From Cricetomys ansorgei (lineage: Eukaryota > Chordata > Mammalia > Rodentia > Nesomyidae), in contig JAMJFZ010000815.1 in assembly GCA_026225945.1 (NCBI GenBank), forward strand, positions 160,573 to 224,572: a DNA stretch of 64,000 nucleotides, in the 5' to 3' direction. Position numbers and translations under genes: made by a program. Under the pieces are notes generated by a model that saw only the letters and a program-made list of their open reading frames with translations, ran no database searches and was not told where the DNA came from. Each line of letters opens with the position of its first letter. The first letter of the stretch is position 1. Below are positions 9,741 through 23,366 of the stretch, one piece after another.

Positions 9741-12700
9741 TGTGAGGAGCTTGAATTAAATTATTTTAGCTGTCACTTCATTTCTACAGATCCATAATTC
9801 TTAGTGATAATTTCATGAAGTTAACCAAAGTTATGCAATTTATTTTTATTTTTATAATAATTAGAACATTCTGATATGCTAGGGGTAAAAAAATTAATGA
9901 TGTGTCTTTACCAAAATCCAATCTATGTCAAATGCTGTATATAATTTTAATCAATTGGTCTGTGCAGGAATCAGCTCTGGAAAATATTATCATCAACATC
10001 ATCATCTTTATAACAATTCCATATGATATGTAGTAGAATCAATGCAGTAATGCTAAGGGAATTTTTACTATAGGATAGTTAGTGGATGGCCAAGATCAGA
10101 GTCAAACCCAGGCTCTTTGTCTTTTTAAGTTATGCTAAGAATCTTTGTAGTTACTGCCTATCACATTTCACTTTGAAGAGTCTATTGGTTTTCTTTACAC
10201 TCTTAAAGACATTTAACTTTGAGTTTGTTTGTATACATTTAATGAGTAGTAATTAATTCCTTACATATAGCAGAGTTTGCCTTACATATTATGGTACAGT
10301 AAACATTACTACAATAATTATGTCCAGAAAGAACTTTGTTATGAGGGAATTATAATACAAAACAATGTATTGACAATGTTACATATCAGGTACTGTGAAA
10401 CATAAGGACAAGTGTGGTTTGGATGCAAGGAAAGGGGTGTGTAAAAGGACATCAAGAAAATAAAAGTCAGTTTCAATCTGTACAACTAGCTGTGAAAAGA
10501 CTTGGAACGGGAAAATTATTTAATGCAGTGAAAATAGGCAATTCGCTATAATGTGTATTTGCAATATTATTATATACAACATAAGAGATTAAGGCATTGA
10601 AATTAAGGAGAGGTCCCCATGGCTGAAGGACAGGGTGTATGACAGATACATGGAGATGAAACTGAAAAACTCAGTAATTGGGAAGCCCCCAGTGTCTCAC
10701 ACTAAAGATACAACACTATCCTGATGAAGTTAAGGAGTCCTTTGAAACTTTGAAACATAAAATTTTGCAGCAGTAAGGAGGTACCACTGAGGCAGGAAGG
10801 AGATGTGTCTTTCTATAGCTAGGGAGAAAAGGATGGAATCTACTCCAGTAAAATCAGGTGACTCCCAGTCATAGAAAGAGCCAACTGTAGCAATAAAGAG
10901 AAATGAGAGCATTGAGGATACGTAGGAAGGATGGAAAGGATTTGGGTGGATGAACAGATGCTGGAAGTAGGAGAGAAGAGGAGTGATTGGCTGTGCCTCC
11001 AGACTTTCTAAGAAGACCTGCACAGTGGGTGGTGGCTGTCTTCAACCTTGGAAATCCAGCTCAGAGAGAGAGGGAAACCCTTTTGTAGAAAGGCTCACTT
11101 TAGTTGGAATGTGTCATTTTTAGGCTGCCTGTGAAGTTCTTTTAGATGGAGAAAAGTTCCTACCTATGCCAAATACAACCTAGTACTAATCTTGGATAAT
11201 TAATCTGTATCTATAGAAAATGTAGATGCAGCCATAGCAAGAAACCTTTGTCAAATGTGGACAATTTATCAATGCAATTATGCCTGGGAGTATGGCAGGT
11301 ACAATAAGCTCAGCCTTATGGTGAGTAAGAAACACAGGCAAAGTTGCAGGGCATCTTTCAAGTTGATAGGTAAATCAGAACAAGAAGTGTGAGGCACTGC
11401 ATGGAGAGGAAAGCAAAAATGGAGAGAAGGAGTATTAAAATACGCATATTGGAAAATAAAAGTCATTTCATTTGACACATGAAAGGGAAGACAGAGAATA
11501 CATCACGGAAAATTAGCATATATCATCTTTGATAGCATGGTTCTTATGTGCACTGCGAAAGGCATGAAAGGGTCTTGCTCTAAGAGGTAAGTTAAGAGCG
11601 TGCAATTCCAGTGGAAATGGGGGGGAAGAGTGAGAAGAGTGAGGAGTGATCATTCAAATGAGAGAGGAGAGGCCAAGAGGGCACTGGCCAATGGTTTGGG
11701 GGAAAGCCCAGAGATGTGTTTAAAATAGCTGATCCTTTGTGTCTGGGAAACTTGGAGAAGTAGCATGCTCAGGGACTGAGAAACTGAATGTGGTGATGAG
11801 TGGGTAATTGGAAGAATGGAGAGAAAATGTATTTGTTTCTTTACAACTGAATCTCCAGAGACCACTAAGAGTTACATCGATCCAAATGTCAGAGAGGAAG
11901 CTCTGCTGAAGATGATAGATTTGGTATCAGAAAAATAATGATTAAAAGTTTAACTGTAAGCACTTACTGCATGCAGGTATCAACAGATGTACTGTGTACA
12001 TTAGTGTACACAGTAGCTCTATTAACTCCCATTAATACAGTCTGAGCAGAAGTGAGATTTGTCTTTATAGATGTCATAAATAGCAAGAACATGCTCTTTA
12101 TCCGTACTTGTATAATTAGTAAAAGTGAGCAGAAGAGCTGGGATTCTAACTTAAATTTAGATGTTTAGATGTTCAAAACTAGGGGTTTTTTGTTGCTGTT
12201 GTCTATTTTTGATATTTAAAATAGCTTTTCTCTGATTTTTGTGAGGCATGAAAGCTATAAAAAGGAGAGATTACAAAATGAAAATAGAAAATGGGGTAAG
12301 AATGTTATCTTTGAGAAACCAAACAATGACAAACAGCTAAAGAATAAATGCAGTAGAAAAAAATTGTCCAGGGAAGAAGAGAGGCTGCTCTGGAAAGAAA
12401 GAGTAAGAAAGTACTGAAGAAAGTGCTGCCCCATGTGCTAACTGTAGCCATGTGAATCCAGAAAAGTGTTGATTTGAACCCTTTGACGTTGGGAGCAATC
12501 AAGATGTGAGGAGTCCACGTCAGAGCCATTTCACTGTAGCAAATGTCACAAAAGAGGAAATGATGACTCACAGGGATGCAATGAACTGGAGTCCTTGGGC
12601 AGGGTATTTTGAGAAAATTGACTAACAATGGAAGAAAAAAATACCAAGTGTCAACTATAGTGGTTACAGGATGATGGCTCATTGGATATAATTCATTAAT

Positions 12701-13250
12701 TCTTTACTTATTTACTTGAATGGAGGTTTATTTAAAAATATAGTTTTAAGAGGTAAGGGTGAAAAACTTACCAAGAAGTGTGAGTCTTAATTTGTAGAAG
12801 TCAAAGCACATAACCAATACTGCACCAAGGTCTACGGGGAAACAGGAAAGAAGGGATATGCATCTAATGCATAGATAGATGTGTTGACCTTAAACTGGTC
12901 AATGGTCAGTCTTTGACCAAAGAGAGAATGTGCTGGGATAGAAGAGTGCATTTGTAAATTGTTATGGTAAGGGGTGTGCAGCTAATGCTTCTGAGCAATT
13001 TGATTTCTCATTCCAGGCAACTTGTATTATCGTTTCCTAGAGGGCAATAATATGATATGTGGGAGACTGAAAAAAAATGTTGACCAGGGCAGGAGATCTG
13101 GAATCCATCTGTAGATATGCGCCCAAGGATAAGACTTCTGAAATGTCAGGGGAGGTTTAACAGGAGTGAATATTAAACTTGAAGAAACTGATATCTGGAC
13201 TAAGCAGGGGATAATAAACTTTTAATGGATATGAAGATGTTCAGAAGGAA
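9741..13250. other. Intergenic DNA, no gene seen
   Basis: Mixed unique-looking DNA. A 26-nt hairpin with perfect 11-bp arms lies at 11,990-12,015. Frames on the minus strand at 10,730-11,023 and 12,305-12,682 (97 and 125 codons) show no domain and no splice or promoter context, so they are not called. Confidence 0.45.
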
Positions 13251-13254
13251 TACC

Positions 13255-13555
13255 AAAGAAGGAGATGGCTCCCTGGGTAAAGTGTGTGCTGTGCAGGCAT
13301 GAGGACCTGAATGCAGACCCCCAATACCATGTGAAAAGCTGGAGTCACAGTGGCTACAATCCCAACCAAGCAGGAGATAGGAGTATCCCAAGTGCTCATT
13401 GGTGAGGCAGTCTAGCTAATTTAAGAGCTGCTTTCTCAAAATAACACAAAAGTTGATAGAAGACCCCAGACTTCAATCTTGCACTTATATTTGTACATGC
13501 ACAGGCTAGTGCATATCCTTACACTCTTATACACACACACACATACACACAACAA
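13255..13555 (+). mobile_element. B2-type tRNA-derived SINE, long form
   Basis: Order: GGAGATGGCTCCCTGGGTAA, GGCATGAGGACCTGAATGC, CCCCCAATACC, a B1-like middle (GTGGCTACAATCCCAACC), a CAGTCTAGCTAATT block, a CTTTCTCAAAATAA block, and an ACAC-rich tail. A second diverged copy with the same architecture is at 29,255-29,560. Confidence 0.7.
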
Positions 13556-14975
13556 TGAAAGATAAAAATGAACTGAGTATTCAACAAAGTAAGAAGCCAA
13601 GTCATACCAGTCAGACATCATAGCCACAGCTGTTTTAGTTATACTGCAGAAGAGGTGGGAGAGAAAAGAGACACAGATATTTCACCTGGAAGCTAGAACA
13701 GCCCTCAGAGGTTGCATGTAGTCTTCCTCAATAGCCTCCCTCTTTCATTCTTTCTGTCTTTCCAGGTTTTATATTTTACAGTATAAAATGGAAACTTCCT
13801 GAATATATGTAGATAACTGTTTGAGGGAAATGGTAGAAGAATAAAAGGAAAATTGGGGGAACATGAAATGGAAGAAAATAAGAACGTGTTGACTTAGATT
13901 ACTCTATTTTTTCCCTCAGAGATGGAGAATAAGGAGCAAAATGCTGGTAAGAGATGCTGCAGAGCTGAGGGGATTTGTGTCTAAGCAGACTCTCTGACCT
14001 CTAAAGCCATCTTCTCAGAGAACACAGAGAGAAAATGATCCACCTCTGCAAGGTGTGACAGCATAAGACATGTGGTTGATCAGGAGATAACCCTGATGGG
14101 AAAGAGGGAAGGCATAAGGCCTAAACAAATACATTGCGTTCCACCCCACATAGAGGAAGTATCCAGGATGCTTCACACCTCCTGGGGAGCTGTTGTTTGT
14201 TCATGGTTGCTGCAGGGTCAGGTGTCATTTTGAACAGTGTAGCTACTGGGGGGTGAGTTGGGAAGAAGGGGTTCAAGACAAAGTAGGGAGGATAACAGAA
14301 GATAAGAGAGATGAATATAATCATAGTACATGCTACACATGCATGAAAACATCCAAATATAAAACAAACACAGCCAGCAGAGGGAGTCCAGTAAGTCCTG
14401 CAGGCAGTCAGGCTTTATTTCTTCACTATAAAAAATGCAAAACAACAACACAGGAATCCCTCAAGATACCTACCATCACTCACAAATGACTTTCATGGTA
14501 TTTTACCAAATTTTTCTTCAGACATTGAACCCTGAAATAATTTGCACAAAAGACAGAACTTTGTTCTCTTAAACCCAAAGAATCACTAAACTTCAGAATG
14601 TTTTATATGTTTGAAAGACTGGATTCAAAGCAATGAAAGTCAACCAGTGGGACGAGGAACAAGAAATAGGATTGTCTGTTAAGTCATTCTTCATGGCTGT
14701 GTGGATTTTCCATGTATTCTGATCATCTGAAAATACCCTGAAGAGTTTAAAGGATTAGGCTGGATGCACCTCTTAAATGTATAGTAGCTCTGTCTTACCT
14801 CTCATCATCTTGAGAATGTTTCTCCTTAGAGTCTTATGCTCCGACAGTGTCACCCAACAAAAAATAGTACACCACTCTTGGCAGGTGGCCAAAGAGAACA
14901 TTGTGCTAATCTTCATTTTAGATAGTCTTCACAGTATCGCCTCCTTCTTGCCCTGATGTCCTTTCTTTATTTAAA
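13556..14975. other. Intergenic DNA, no feature seen
   Basis: No gene seen. Short overlapping frames on both strands at 14,120-14,490 have no recognisable content. Confidence 0.45.
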
Positions 14976-14980
14976 GAAAA

Positions 14981-15106
14981 GGTCTCCGGTAAACCAGGCA
15001 GGCCTTGAACTTGCTTCAAACAAAGGATGAACCTGAATGTCTGATTCTCCTAAGTCCACCCTCAGCTGCTGAGATTATAGACATGTGCCACCATGCCTTG
15101 TTTTGT
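14981..15106 (-). mobile_element. B1-type SINE
   Basis: Inverted B1: AAAAGGTCTCCGGTAAACCA, GGCAGGCCTTGAACTTGC, then CTGCTGAGATTATAGACATG and CCACCATGCC at the 7SL-derived end. Old and diverged. Confidence 0.75.
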
Positions 15107-15974
15107 TCTGTGCTCTCTAAAGCCTCTAGAAGAGCCAGCTTTCCCTAAGGGGTGTTTTCCTGTCCAGGTGATTGATAGGCCCATTTAGATAAAGTCTTAA
15201 GGAGAGAATGTGCCAGAAAGCCCTGGGTTAGAAAGTGATCTCATATGGTTTAGATAGTTTTCAATTAGTGATATACAGTTCAGAATATTATGTCCATGCC
15301 CAGAGCCAGAGATATTAATCAAGCCCATTCATTTGTCCAGGAATCAGAATCCTGTAATATTATTTTTTTGGTTTTATATGCTGTCAATTAGGAGAGAAAA
15401 GTCTATCTTTGGTGACCTCTAAGCCCGTAATATTTTGCTAGCTACTCTAATGGGATTGACACTTTATCTGGGATTAAGGTCTGGCTGCTGACTAACAATG
15501 AGCCAGTGAATGTGAGAGAAAAAGTGTTGAGGCAACAGAGGTGATTCAATTTAAAAGGATGTTCTTCTCTGTGCCAAAGTTCTTGGGAGAGAGGCAGTGT
15601 CCAGGAGCCAGAGGGATTTTGGAAAGTCTTTCTCAGTGGGCCCCTGTGTGCCTTTGTGAGAAGGCTACAATGGGTTTCCACCTCTGCTTAGCACCGACTT
15701 TGCAGATATTCAATTTTCAGATATATCAATCAATGCATTTGCTCTGTTAGTTGATGACTCAGTTTATTCTGCTCAATCACAGAATGCTATAATATTATCA
15801 GAATGGAGTGAGTACAGCAGAGGTCACCAGGTGGTATGGGTTCCTAAGAAAGCCCATTCAGCAATTAACATCTTTATTATTGAGGTGAAGCCTCTATTTC
15901 AAATTTAGAATGTCAAGCAATGGAGGGAGCAGTGATGTCTTAAAGGATTACAGTAGGGTAGAAAGGCAAAAGAA

Positions 15975-15975
<1 letters not shown>
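15107..15975. other. Intergenic DNA, no feature seen
   Basis: No gene or clear repeat. Overlapping 69-79 codon frames on the two strands at 15,442-15,750 are unsupported. Confidence 0.45.

Positions 15976-16025
<50 letters not shown>
15976..16025. repeat. (GT)n microsatellite
   Basis: About 24 GT dinucleotides ending in GTGTGCGC. Confidence 0.97.
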
Positions 16026-16028
<3 letters not shown>

Positions 16029-17415
16029 AAATCCTTTTTATATTCTGATGACAATATAAGTCTGCATTATTGAATAGCATTGTAATCTTCTAGACATCCT
16101 CCAAATATTTATCCTCCTCCTCCCATGCAAGTTAGCAGGATTTCAGGCTAGGCTTCTTAGGAAATGTATGACATGAAGTGAAGGAATAGATATTTAAAAA
16201 AAATGATTTCACAATCATTTAAGTAAAATGAACAGTTAGATAAAAGAGTTTACAGAGGGATCTATCAATGGTGTGGAAGGTGCTCACACAAGACTTTTTT
16301 TCAGGATGCTTGATTTTGATTAAAGGTTGAAAGATGAAAGAGGGGTAATAGGACTAAAGAACTGAGGATAGCTGTGACTTGGAAGGAAACCTGAAGAATT
16401 TTTCTAGTTCTGTTGTTTGTGGATGTAGAAAAAATGAATTACATGAATGAATTGCTGAGGGTTGGAGTATTAGTAGTTTGTATCAGATTTTGAAACTTTC
16501 CTTTTTTATATCCCAGAATTCTGGAACTTATAACAATACCAAGTGTGCAGAGAGGGAGACTTTTACTTTTGGCCAAGACTAGAAATGGGAGATAAAGTTG
16601 CAAATTAGATTCTCAACCCTTGGAGGAAAGATATTTTAGTTAGGTTGTAAAAGACGTGAGAAGGAGGCATAGGCGAATACAGGGAAGGATATTCATGTCC
16701 TTTATGGGTCTTCTTAGAGATTTCCCAGGAATTGAATTGTCTATTTTATAATATTTCTAGTCATTTCTAGACAGTTGACAGTCAACTGGTTGACCTGCAG
16801 CCTGTCTTCAGTAAGGTGGGACAGAAATTCAGCCAGCTTATCAGAACAGTACTCTAGGTGTTAGTTTAAAACAGACTAGGGACTGGACCCTTGGCTCTCA
16901 TGTCTGTCTATCTTTAGAATCAAATGGTGATCTATGGAATAGTGGTGTCCAGTGTACCCATCACTTTGTTCTTGCCCTAAACTACAAGGAAGTTTGAGAC
17001 ATGGACCAGGAGGACCCAGTCTTTTAGGGTCTGTTGTTAGTGTCTTAACTGTGATATAGACATTAGTCACAGTCCAGAGGGCACTTATGGCGATTCTCAG
17101 GAATTTGTGTTCTGGAACAAAGAACAGGGCCAGGAACATATGGAGAATGATAGAAATAGATGTGGTTCATTAAGAAAGAGAAGGGGAAGGCTCTCAGGAG
17201 AATGAGAATGGGCAAGAAAGCTAGAGAGATCCTGGGTTCAAGGTCCCTGGACCATGAGAGTGTCCATCCTGTAGCAGCTCATTTACATAGAAACCACCTT
17301 CTCTAGTATCTGAAGATGGAAGAGCCTTTTTCTGTTTATGCAATGTTTGGTTATATGTAACCTATGGCCATTGGGGTTTCCAGTTTTCTCTGCCATTGGT
17401 TCCTTCAATTGTCAA
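16026..17415. other. Intergenic DNA, no feature seen
   Basis: No gene or clear repeat recognised. The 87-codon minus-strand frame at 16,876-17,139 has no domain. Confidence 0.45.
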
Positions 17416-17419
17416 TCTT

Positions 17420-17865
17420 TTAATAATTACAATGTTTTGTTTTTCTTTGAGAATCTTATACATGCATACCATACATTTTGATTACCTCACATGAGTGTGG
17501 AGCACAGTGAATATACCAGGGACTACACCTCTAAAGAAAACCAAGCTTGTCCCCCTTAGCAGCCATCAACTGACATAGGCACTTAGGCTATGAGTGGGGT
17601 CCTGTGTGTACCTCCCCTGCCAGTGAAGGAATGTTGACTGGCTTGGTGTTATGCAGGCAGCCACAGCTGTGTGGGTTCTTGAGCACAGCAGTCCCCTATT
17701 GTCATGCCTACATGACATGATTCACTGCAGCCCTCCAGACCTCTGACTCTTCTAGGCTTTGTGCCTCTTCTTCAATGTTCCCTGAGCCTTGCAGGGAGAG
17801 AGTGTAATATAGATGTGCAGTTTATTTCTGAGCAGGCCACAGACGTTTGTTCTAGTACCTTGCCA
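17420..17865. mobile_element. Old L1-derived fragment (Lx-like), orientation uncertain
   Basis: It contains blocks I recognise from common rodent L1-related sequence. These are a GAGAATCTTATACATGCATA start, GAATGTTGACTGGCTTGG, GGCAGCCACAGCTGTGTGGG, then AATGTTCCCTGAGCCTTG followed by GTGTAATATAGATGT. No reading frame survives. Family and strand need a library search. Confidence 0.5.
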
Positions 17866-17989
17866 CTTGCCTGTCTTGATGCCTCTTGAACCTCCCTTCT
17901 GCTGTATTCTCCCTCCTTAGTCGTACTTGTCTTCTCTGGAGAAATAACAAAGCACTTAATGTAGTCCTGCTGTAGAGCTGTTTCCTGTT

Positions 17990-18162
17990 TTAAAAATTCT
18001 TTAGATTAATTTACTTTATCTTATATGTGGGAGTGTTTTGCCTGCATGTGTTAGTGCCTGCCAGAAAAGGATTCCCTGGAACTGGAGCCATGGGTAGTCT
18101 TGAGCCACTGTGAATTCTGGAAACAGAACCAGGGCCTGTTGAGCCATCTTTCCAGGCCTCAC
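17990..18162 (-). mobile_element. B3-type SINE
   Basis: Inverted B3: an AATTTACTTTATCTTATATG tail side, GAGTGTTTTGCCTGCATGTG, GGATTCCCTGGAACTGGAG, GAGCCACTGTG, then GAGCCATCTTTCCAGGCC at the tRNA-derived end. Confidence 0.8.
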
Positions 18163-18459
18163 GCATAGCTGAAAACATTTTTATCTTTTTCCTCCTCAGA
18201 ATGACTTCTATTTTCTGGTCAAATTTATTGCCTGTTTTATGGGCTGATACCTTTGCCTGTGCCTCTCTCTCTGCCTTTCGCTAGTACTGGGTCTGAGAGG
18301 GTCAATGTCAGTCTCTGATGTTTCTAGGCCCAAATGGTGGTGGCACTTTGGGTTACTCACTGCTTCTTCACTTCATCCTCCGGAGGGAAAATAAAAAGGA
18401 GTTAATTAAATCTCAAATGGTTGGAGGGTTCCTTTCAGATGGAGAATGTATAGTCAGTA

Positions 18460-18790
18460 ATGTTGGGCCATATGAGGCCTATTGTCTGAGAACAAGCAGG
18501 CTCGATTTCCGAGACCTCTTTCTTCTGCATAGCGGTGACTCAGCATAGCCGGCTTTGCCTAGCAACTGCCACTTAACAGAACTCCACTGGCCCGTGGCTC
18601 TCACATCACTTTACTCCTCCCTCCTATGTAAGCTTACCCCATCCCAGTTTGTACCGCCCCTCTCCCTCGGCCTATTTAAGGGGCTGACTTCTTCAGTAAA
18701 ATGAGTTTCTGCTTCCACTGTTTTCCTCAGCTCGGTGTGTGTCTTTTCTCCCGGTGGGGAGTGGTCAGGCCTTCGATACTCACCATCCGC
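18460..18790 (+). mobile_element. Probable ERV LTR (solo, boundaries approximate)
   Basis: The composition changes sharply to CpG-containing sequence. The segment starts near a TGTTGGG and contains a MARE/NF-E2-like TGACTCAGCA (18,536-18,545), a TATA-like CTATTTAAGG (18,672-18,681), and a downstream CAGTAAAATGAGTTTCTGC block in the place where LTRs carry their R region. I see no primer-binding site and no internal retroviral genes next to it, so it looks like a solo LTR. The right boundary near a CA around 18,783 is a guess. A non-LTR unique promoter cannot be excluded. Confidence 0.5.
18672..18681 (+). promoter_or_regulatory. TATA-like box in the probable LTR
   Basis: CTATTTAAGG lies downstream of a C-rich, CpG-containing stretch and about 30 bp upstream of the ATGAGTTTCTGC block. 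The position fits an LTR TATA box. Activity is unknown. Confidence 0.45.
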
Positions 18791-20150
<1,360 letters not shown>

Positions 20151-20152
20151 AG

Positions 20153-20275
20153 AACTAGGTGTGGTGGCTCAGGCCCATGATCCCAGCACCTGGGAGGCTG
20201 ATGCAGGAGGATCAAGAGTTTCAGGGTCAGCCTGAGCTACATAGTAAGGCTTTGTCCCCAGAACCAAAGAGTATG
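20153..20275 (+). mobile_element. B1-type SINE
   Basis: Order: TAGGTGTGGTGGCTCAGGCC, ATCCCAGCACCTGGGAGGC, GCAGGAGGATCAAGAG, GTCAGCCTGAGCTACATAG, then an A-rich end. Nearly full length. Confidence 0.88.
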
Positions 20276-21404
20276 AAAAGATGATCATAAATATCAAAAG
20301 GTCTATTCTTGGTGCCTTCTTCTTCCTCCTGTTTCTCAATCCTAACTTGTGGTCTTTCCCCATCTCCCTTTAGTATGAGCAGAATAAATCTCATAAAAAT
20401 TCTGAGATCTCAGTTCTGATCTGTGACAAAAATTCTACATAATGACTTAGAACCTTCTTTAAGATTTATTTATTTATTTTTATTATGAGCCTTTTTTATT
20501 GACATGGCAGCCAATCACTTCTAGATAGACCTTTTTCTCCTGTGGAAAGAATTACATAATTTAAAAATTTCCCTCTCTTCTCTGTGGGAGCTGTGTGATT
20601 CTTGAGACAGAACCTGATACGTAATACAGTGTATTATGTTTTAGAGCTATATTATGGTAGATATCAATATGGAAATTTTGAGATATGGTAAACACAATAC
20701 ATTTAGAGGGAAACACTTTGTCTATGTTGTATCCTATTATTTAATTATTATAGCCGTTACCATCTTCATCAGAGCAGCTGTGACCATTTACAAGGTCTAG
20801 CCTGTTGATAGTCCCTCATAGAAGAAGGAGGGAGGGGTGGGCTGGTTTACTCTCACCTGAGATTCCAGCCGCTCTTTCTCAGCATTATGTAATTCTGTCC
20901 AAGCTTCCCATGCTCTTGTAGAATATTCTGGGAGTTCCTAGAGTATATGGTGTGTGCCAGTTTAACTGAAGGGTCAGGGGACTGCATCTCTGCAGTTGTG
21001 GGGGAATTGTCATCTAGGCTGGAGTGAGACTATTCAGTGATATAGCTGTTTGGGGAGTCATCCAACCCTACTGTATGTAGCATCCCTTCCCATTGCTCCG
21101 TAAGTAAGCACAATGAGGCCATTGATTTGCCATTGAACTTCCATGGAATTGTTATTTCAATATGTCATTTTTTCTCTAGTGGAGAGAATAGATGTGAATG
21201 TAAATTTGCTCATAGTGTGCTAGGAGTTCACGTAACAGTCTAGCACTTGCTTTGTATGAAAACTATTATCAAATTAACTTTATCTTCCTCACTAAAGCTC
21301 AGAACTAGAAAATCTTTTCACTCAGGAAATACAAAATTGGAATAAACTGAAAAGAACAGGATAGCCCCATCCCTTCATTTAAAAGTTTTTATATTTATTT
21401 ATTA
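20276..21404. other. Intergenic DNA, no feature seen
   Basis: No gene or clear repeat recognised. Confidence 0.45.
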
Positions 21405-21482
21405 TTGTGATGCTATGGGGTAAACTCAGGTCCCCAAATATGCTAGGAAAGAGATCTGCCAATGAGCCACACTCTTTGCCTT
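21405..21482 (-). mobile_element. ID/B4-type SINE fragment
   Basis: Inverted ID head: GGGGTAAACTCAGGTCCCC, ATATGCTAGGAAAGAG, then CCAATGAGCCACACTCTTTG. Diverged. Confidence 0.65.
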
Positions 21483-22435
21483 TCTCTTTTTAAGTTAAAC
21501 TGGTTATTTTCCATGTGTCACCTTCCTCCACCCTGGTGTTGGAGGGATCAGGAAGACTTCTTTAGCCACGCTGTCTTGGAAGGTAGCTACATGTCACATG
21601 AAAGTAAAAACAAACATACAAAATAAAGATTTCATTCCCCAGCTTGAAGTGATTATTTTCCTCCTTGAGGTATTGCTTGGCTGTGTACGGCTTTTCTAGT
21701 CCCCACACCAACTGAACACAGAGAGGAAATTGAAGGAGCTCTCATGGGAAATGTTGTTCCATATTCTAACATAGCAGATCAGAAACAGCACCAGGGCTTA
21801 CTGAGTACAGAGTGAAGGATATGAAGACTGAGGTGAGGCATCAGTAGAGAATGGGAAGGAATGTGCTGGGCTCTGGGGAGAGATATTTCTGATAATTAGT
21901 CTCTCTGCTGATTTCCAGAAAAGAGTTGTTGTGAACATTTTCAACCAACAATTCTCCCAGAGACAGTTCTTTTCAAGATGGAACCCAGTAGGATTAGGCT
22001 TGTAGTTGCCACTCTTCCTGTCCCTAATTTTTGTAACAGCATTCTACCCATGCATGTTTCTACATTAAAATACCTGTATTTTTTGATATGAGGATCTTAC
22101 TGATGTGGTTCATGTATTGACCTACTTCAGCTAAAGATTTCTGATGTTAGTCTTTTGTTATCCTGAACCTTTTAAGGGCTTATTTTGATTCCTAGTGTTG
22201 TAGAAAATATAAAGGACATTACTTCCAACCCTCACATTACCTGGTTAAAAACACACACCTAGTTTTCAGTATCATTGTTAACTCATTTACAAATACTAAG
22301 GGAATTTATCCTACAGGCCAAATGTCAATAAAATTGACATAATTAATTGACATAAATAATTCTAGTAAAAAGGAAAGCTTTATTAAGCAACAACCAAAAA
22401 GAGGTAGGAGAGAGCTATGGGTACAGGGCAATGGC
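21483..22435. other. Intergenic DNA, no feature seen
   Basis: No gene or clear repeat recognised. Confidence 0.45.
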
Positions 22436-22439
22436 CTCT

Positions 22440-22772
22440 GTGGTGTTTTGAAAGAGAATGGTCCCCATAGGTTCATATATTGAATGCTTGGTCTCCAGAT
22501 GGTGAAGCTGCTTGGAAAAGATTAGGAGGTGAGGGTCACTCGGGGTGGGCTTTGAGGTTTTAAAAGCCATTCTCAGCTAGAATTTTCTCTTTCTTTCTGC
22601 CCCATGGCTGTTTTCTCAGCTACTACTCCCACACTGTTGCCTGCTGCCATACCCCCGGCATGGTAATCATGGACTCACTCTCTGAAACTATAAGCAAGCC
22701 TCCAATTACATGCTTTCTTTTGTACATTGCCTTGGCCTTGGTGTCTTCATAGCAATAGAAAAGTATTTAAGG
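22440..22772 (+). mobile_element. LTR-like rodent repeat, copy 1
   Basis: Blocks: GGTCCCCATAGGTTCATATA, TTGAATGCTTGGTCTCCAG, GGTGGGCTTTGAGGTTTTAA, then CTCTGAAACTATAAGCAAGC, CCAATTACATGC and AGCAATAGAAAAGTA. The terminal block is the reverse complement of the start of the copies at 27,340 and 38,595, so these are related elements. The exact family name is not certain to me. Confidence 0.6.
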
Positions 22773-22872
22773 CATTCTGTAATTCCAGCACTAAAGAGGC
22801 TGTGCTAGAGGATTCATGAGTTCAAAACCAGTGTGGGTTATGTAGTAAGACCATGTCTTAAGAATAAATAAT
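22773..22872 (+). mobile_element. B1-type SINE, 5'-truncated
   Basis: CTGTAATTCCAGCACTAAAG, GAGTTCAAAACCAGTGTGGG, then a TATGTAGTAAGACCATGTC block. The 7SL-derived start is missing or fused to the LTR-like repeat. Confidence 0.7.
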
Positions 22873-23288
22873 TATGAATTATTTATTCACAATTATGAAG
22901 GAAAGAAAGCAAAATGTGAAAGTCCAGGAAGATGTATCCTTTGGTACATAGTGTTCATGAACTCAGAAAGGACAAAACAAGAGCAGCAGAGACAAAGATA
23001 CTACCTAGGATCCCCATCTGGTATTCTTATGGAAGTATGTGTGCAAGTCGGCTTAGTCTTAATTGGTCAATTTTATGTGCATGAAGGAACTCACCCATGC
23101 CCATTCCTGATTGGTTGACATTTACAAATGACTACAGGTTATGTTTCATTGATAAGGTCCTGGAGATGAAATGAGACTTTCCAGAGGATAGGAATCTGTT
23201 TGTTGGAGCATAATTGTGATTGGGAAGTTTTACATCATTTCCTTGGATGGATTTTCTTTGTTCATTTGTTGTACTTTGTTTTGTTTTT
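22873..23288. other. Intergenic DNA, no feature seen
   Basis: No gene recognised. The small minus-strand frame at 23,132-23,314 is unsupported. Confidence 0.4.
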
Positions 23289-23289
23289 C

Positions 23290-23366
23290 TATTGATGATA
23301 GAATTTAGGGCCATATAATATACATGCTAAGCAAGTCTTCTGCCACAGAGCCACATCCTCAGTTCT
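23290..23366 (-). mobile_element. ID/B4-type SINE fragment
   Basis: Inverted ID head: AGAATTTAGGGCCATATAA, TACATGCTAAGCAAGTC, CACAGAGCCACATCCTCAG. Confidence 0.65.

Noticed and set aside
12305..12682. 125-codon minus-strand frame
   Set aside because: No domain, no splice or promoter context, low-complexity hydrophobic translation; likely chance.
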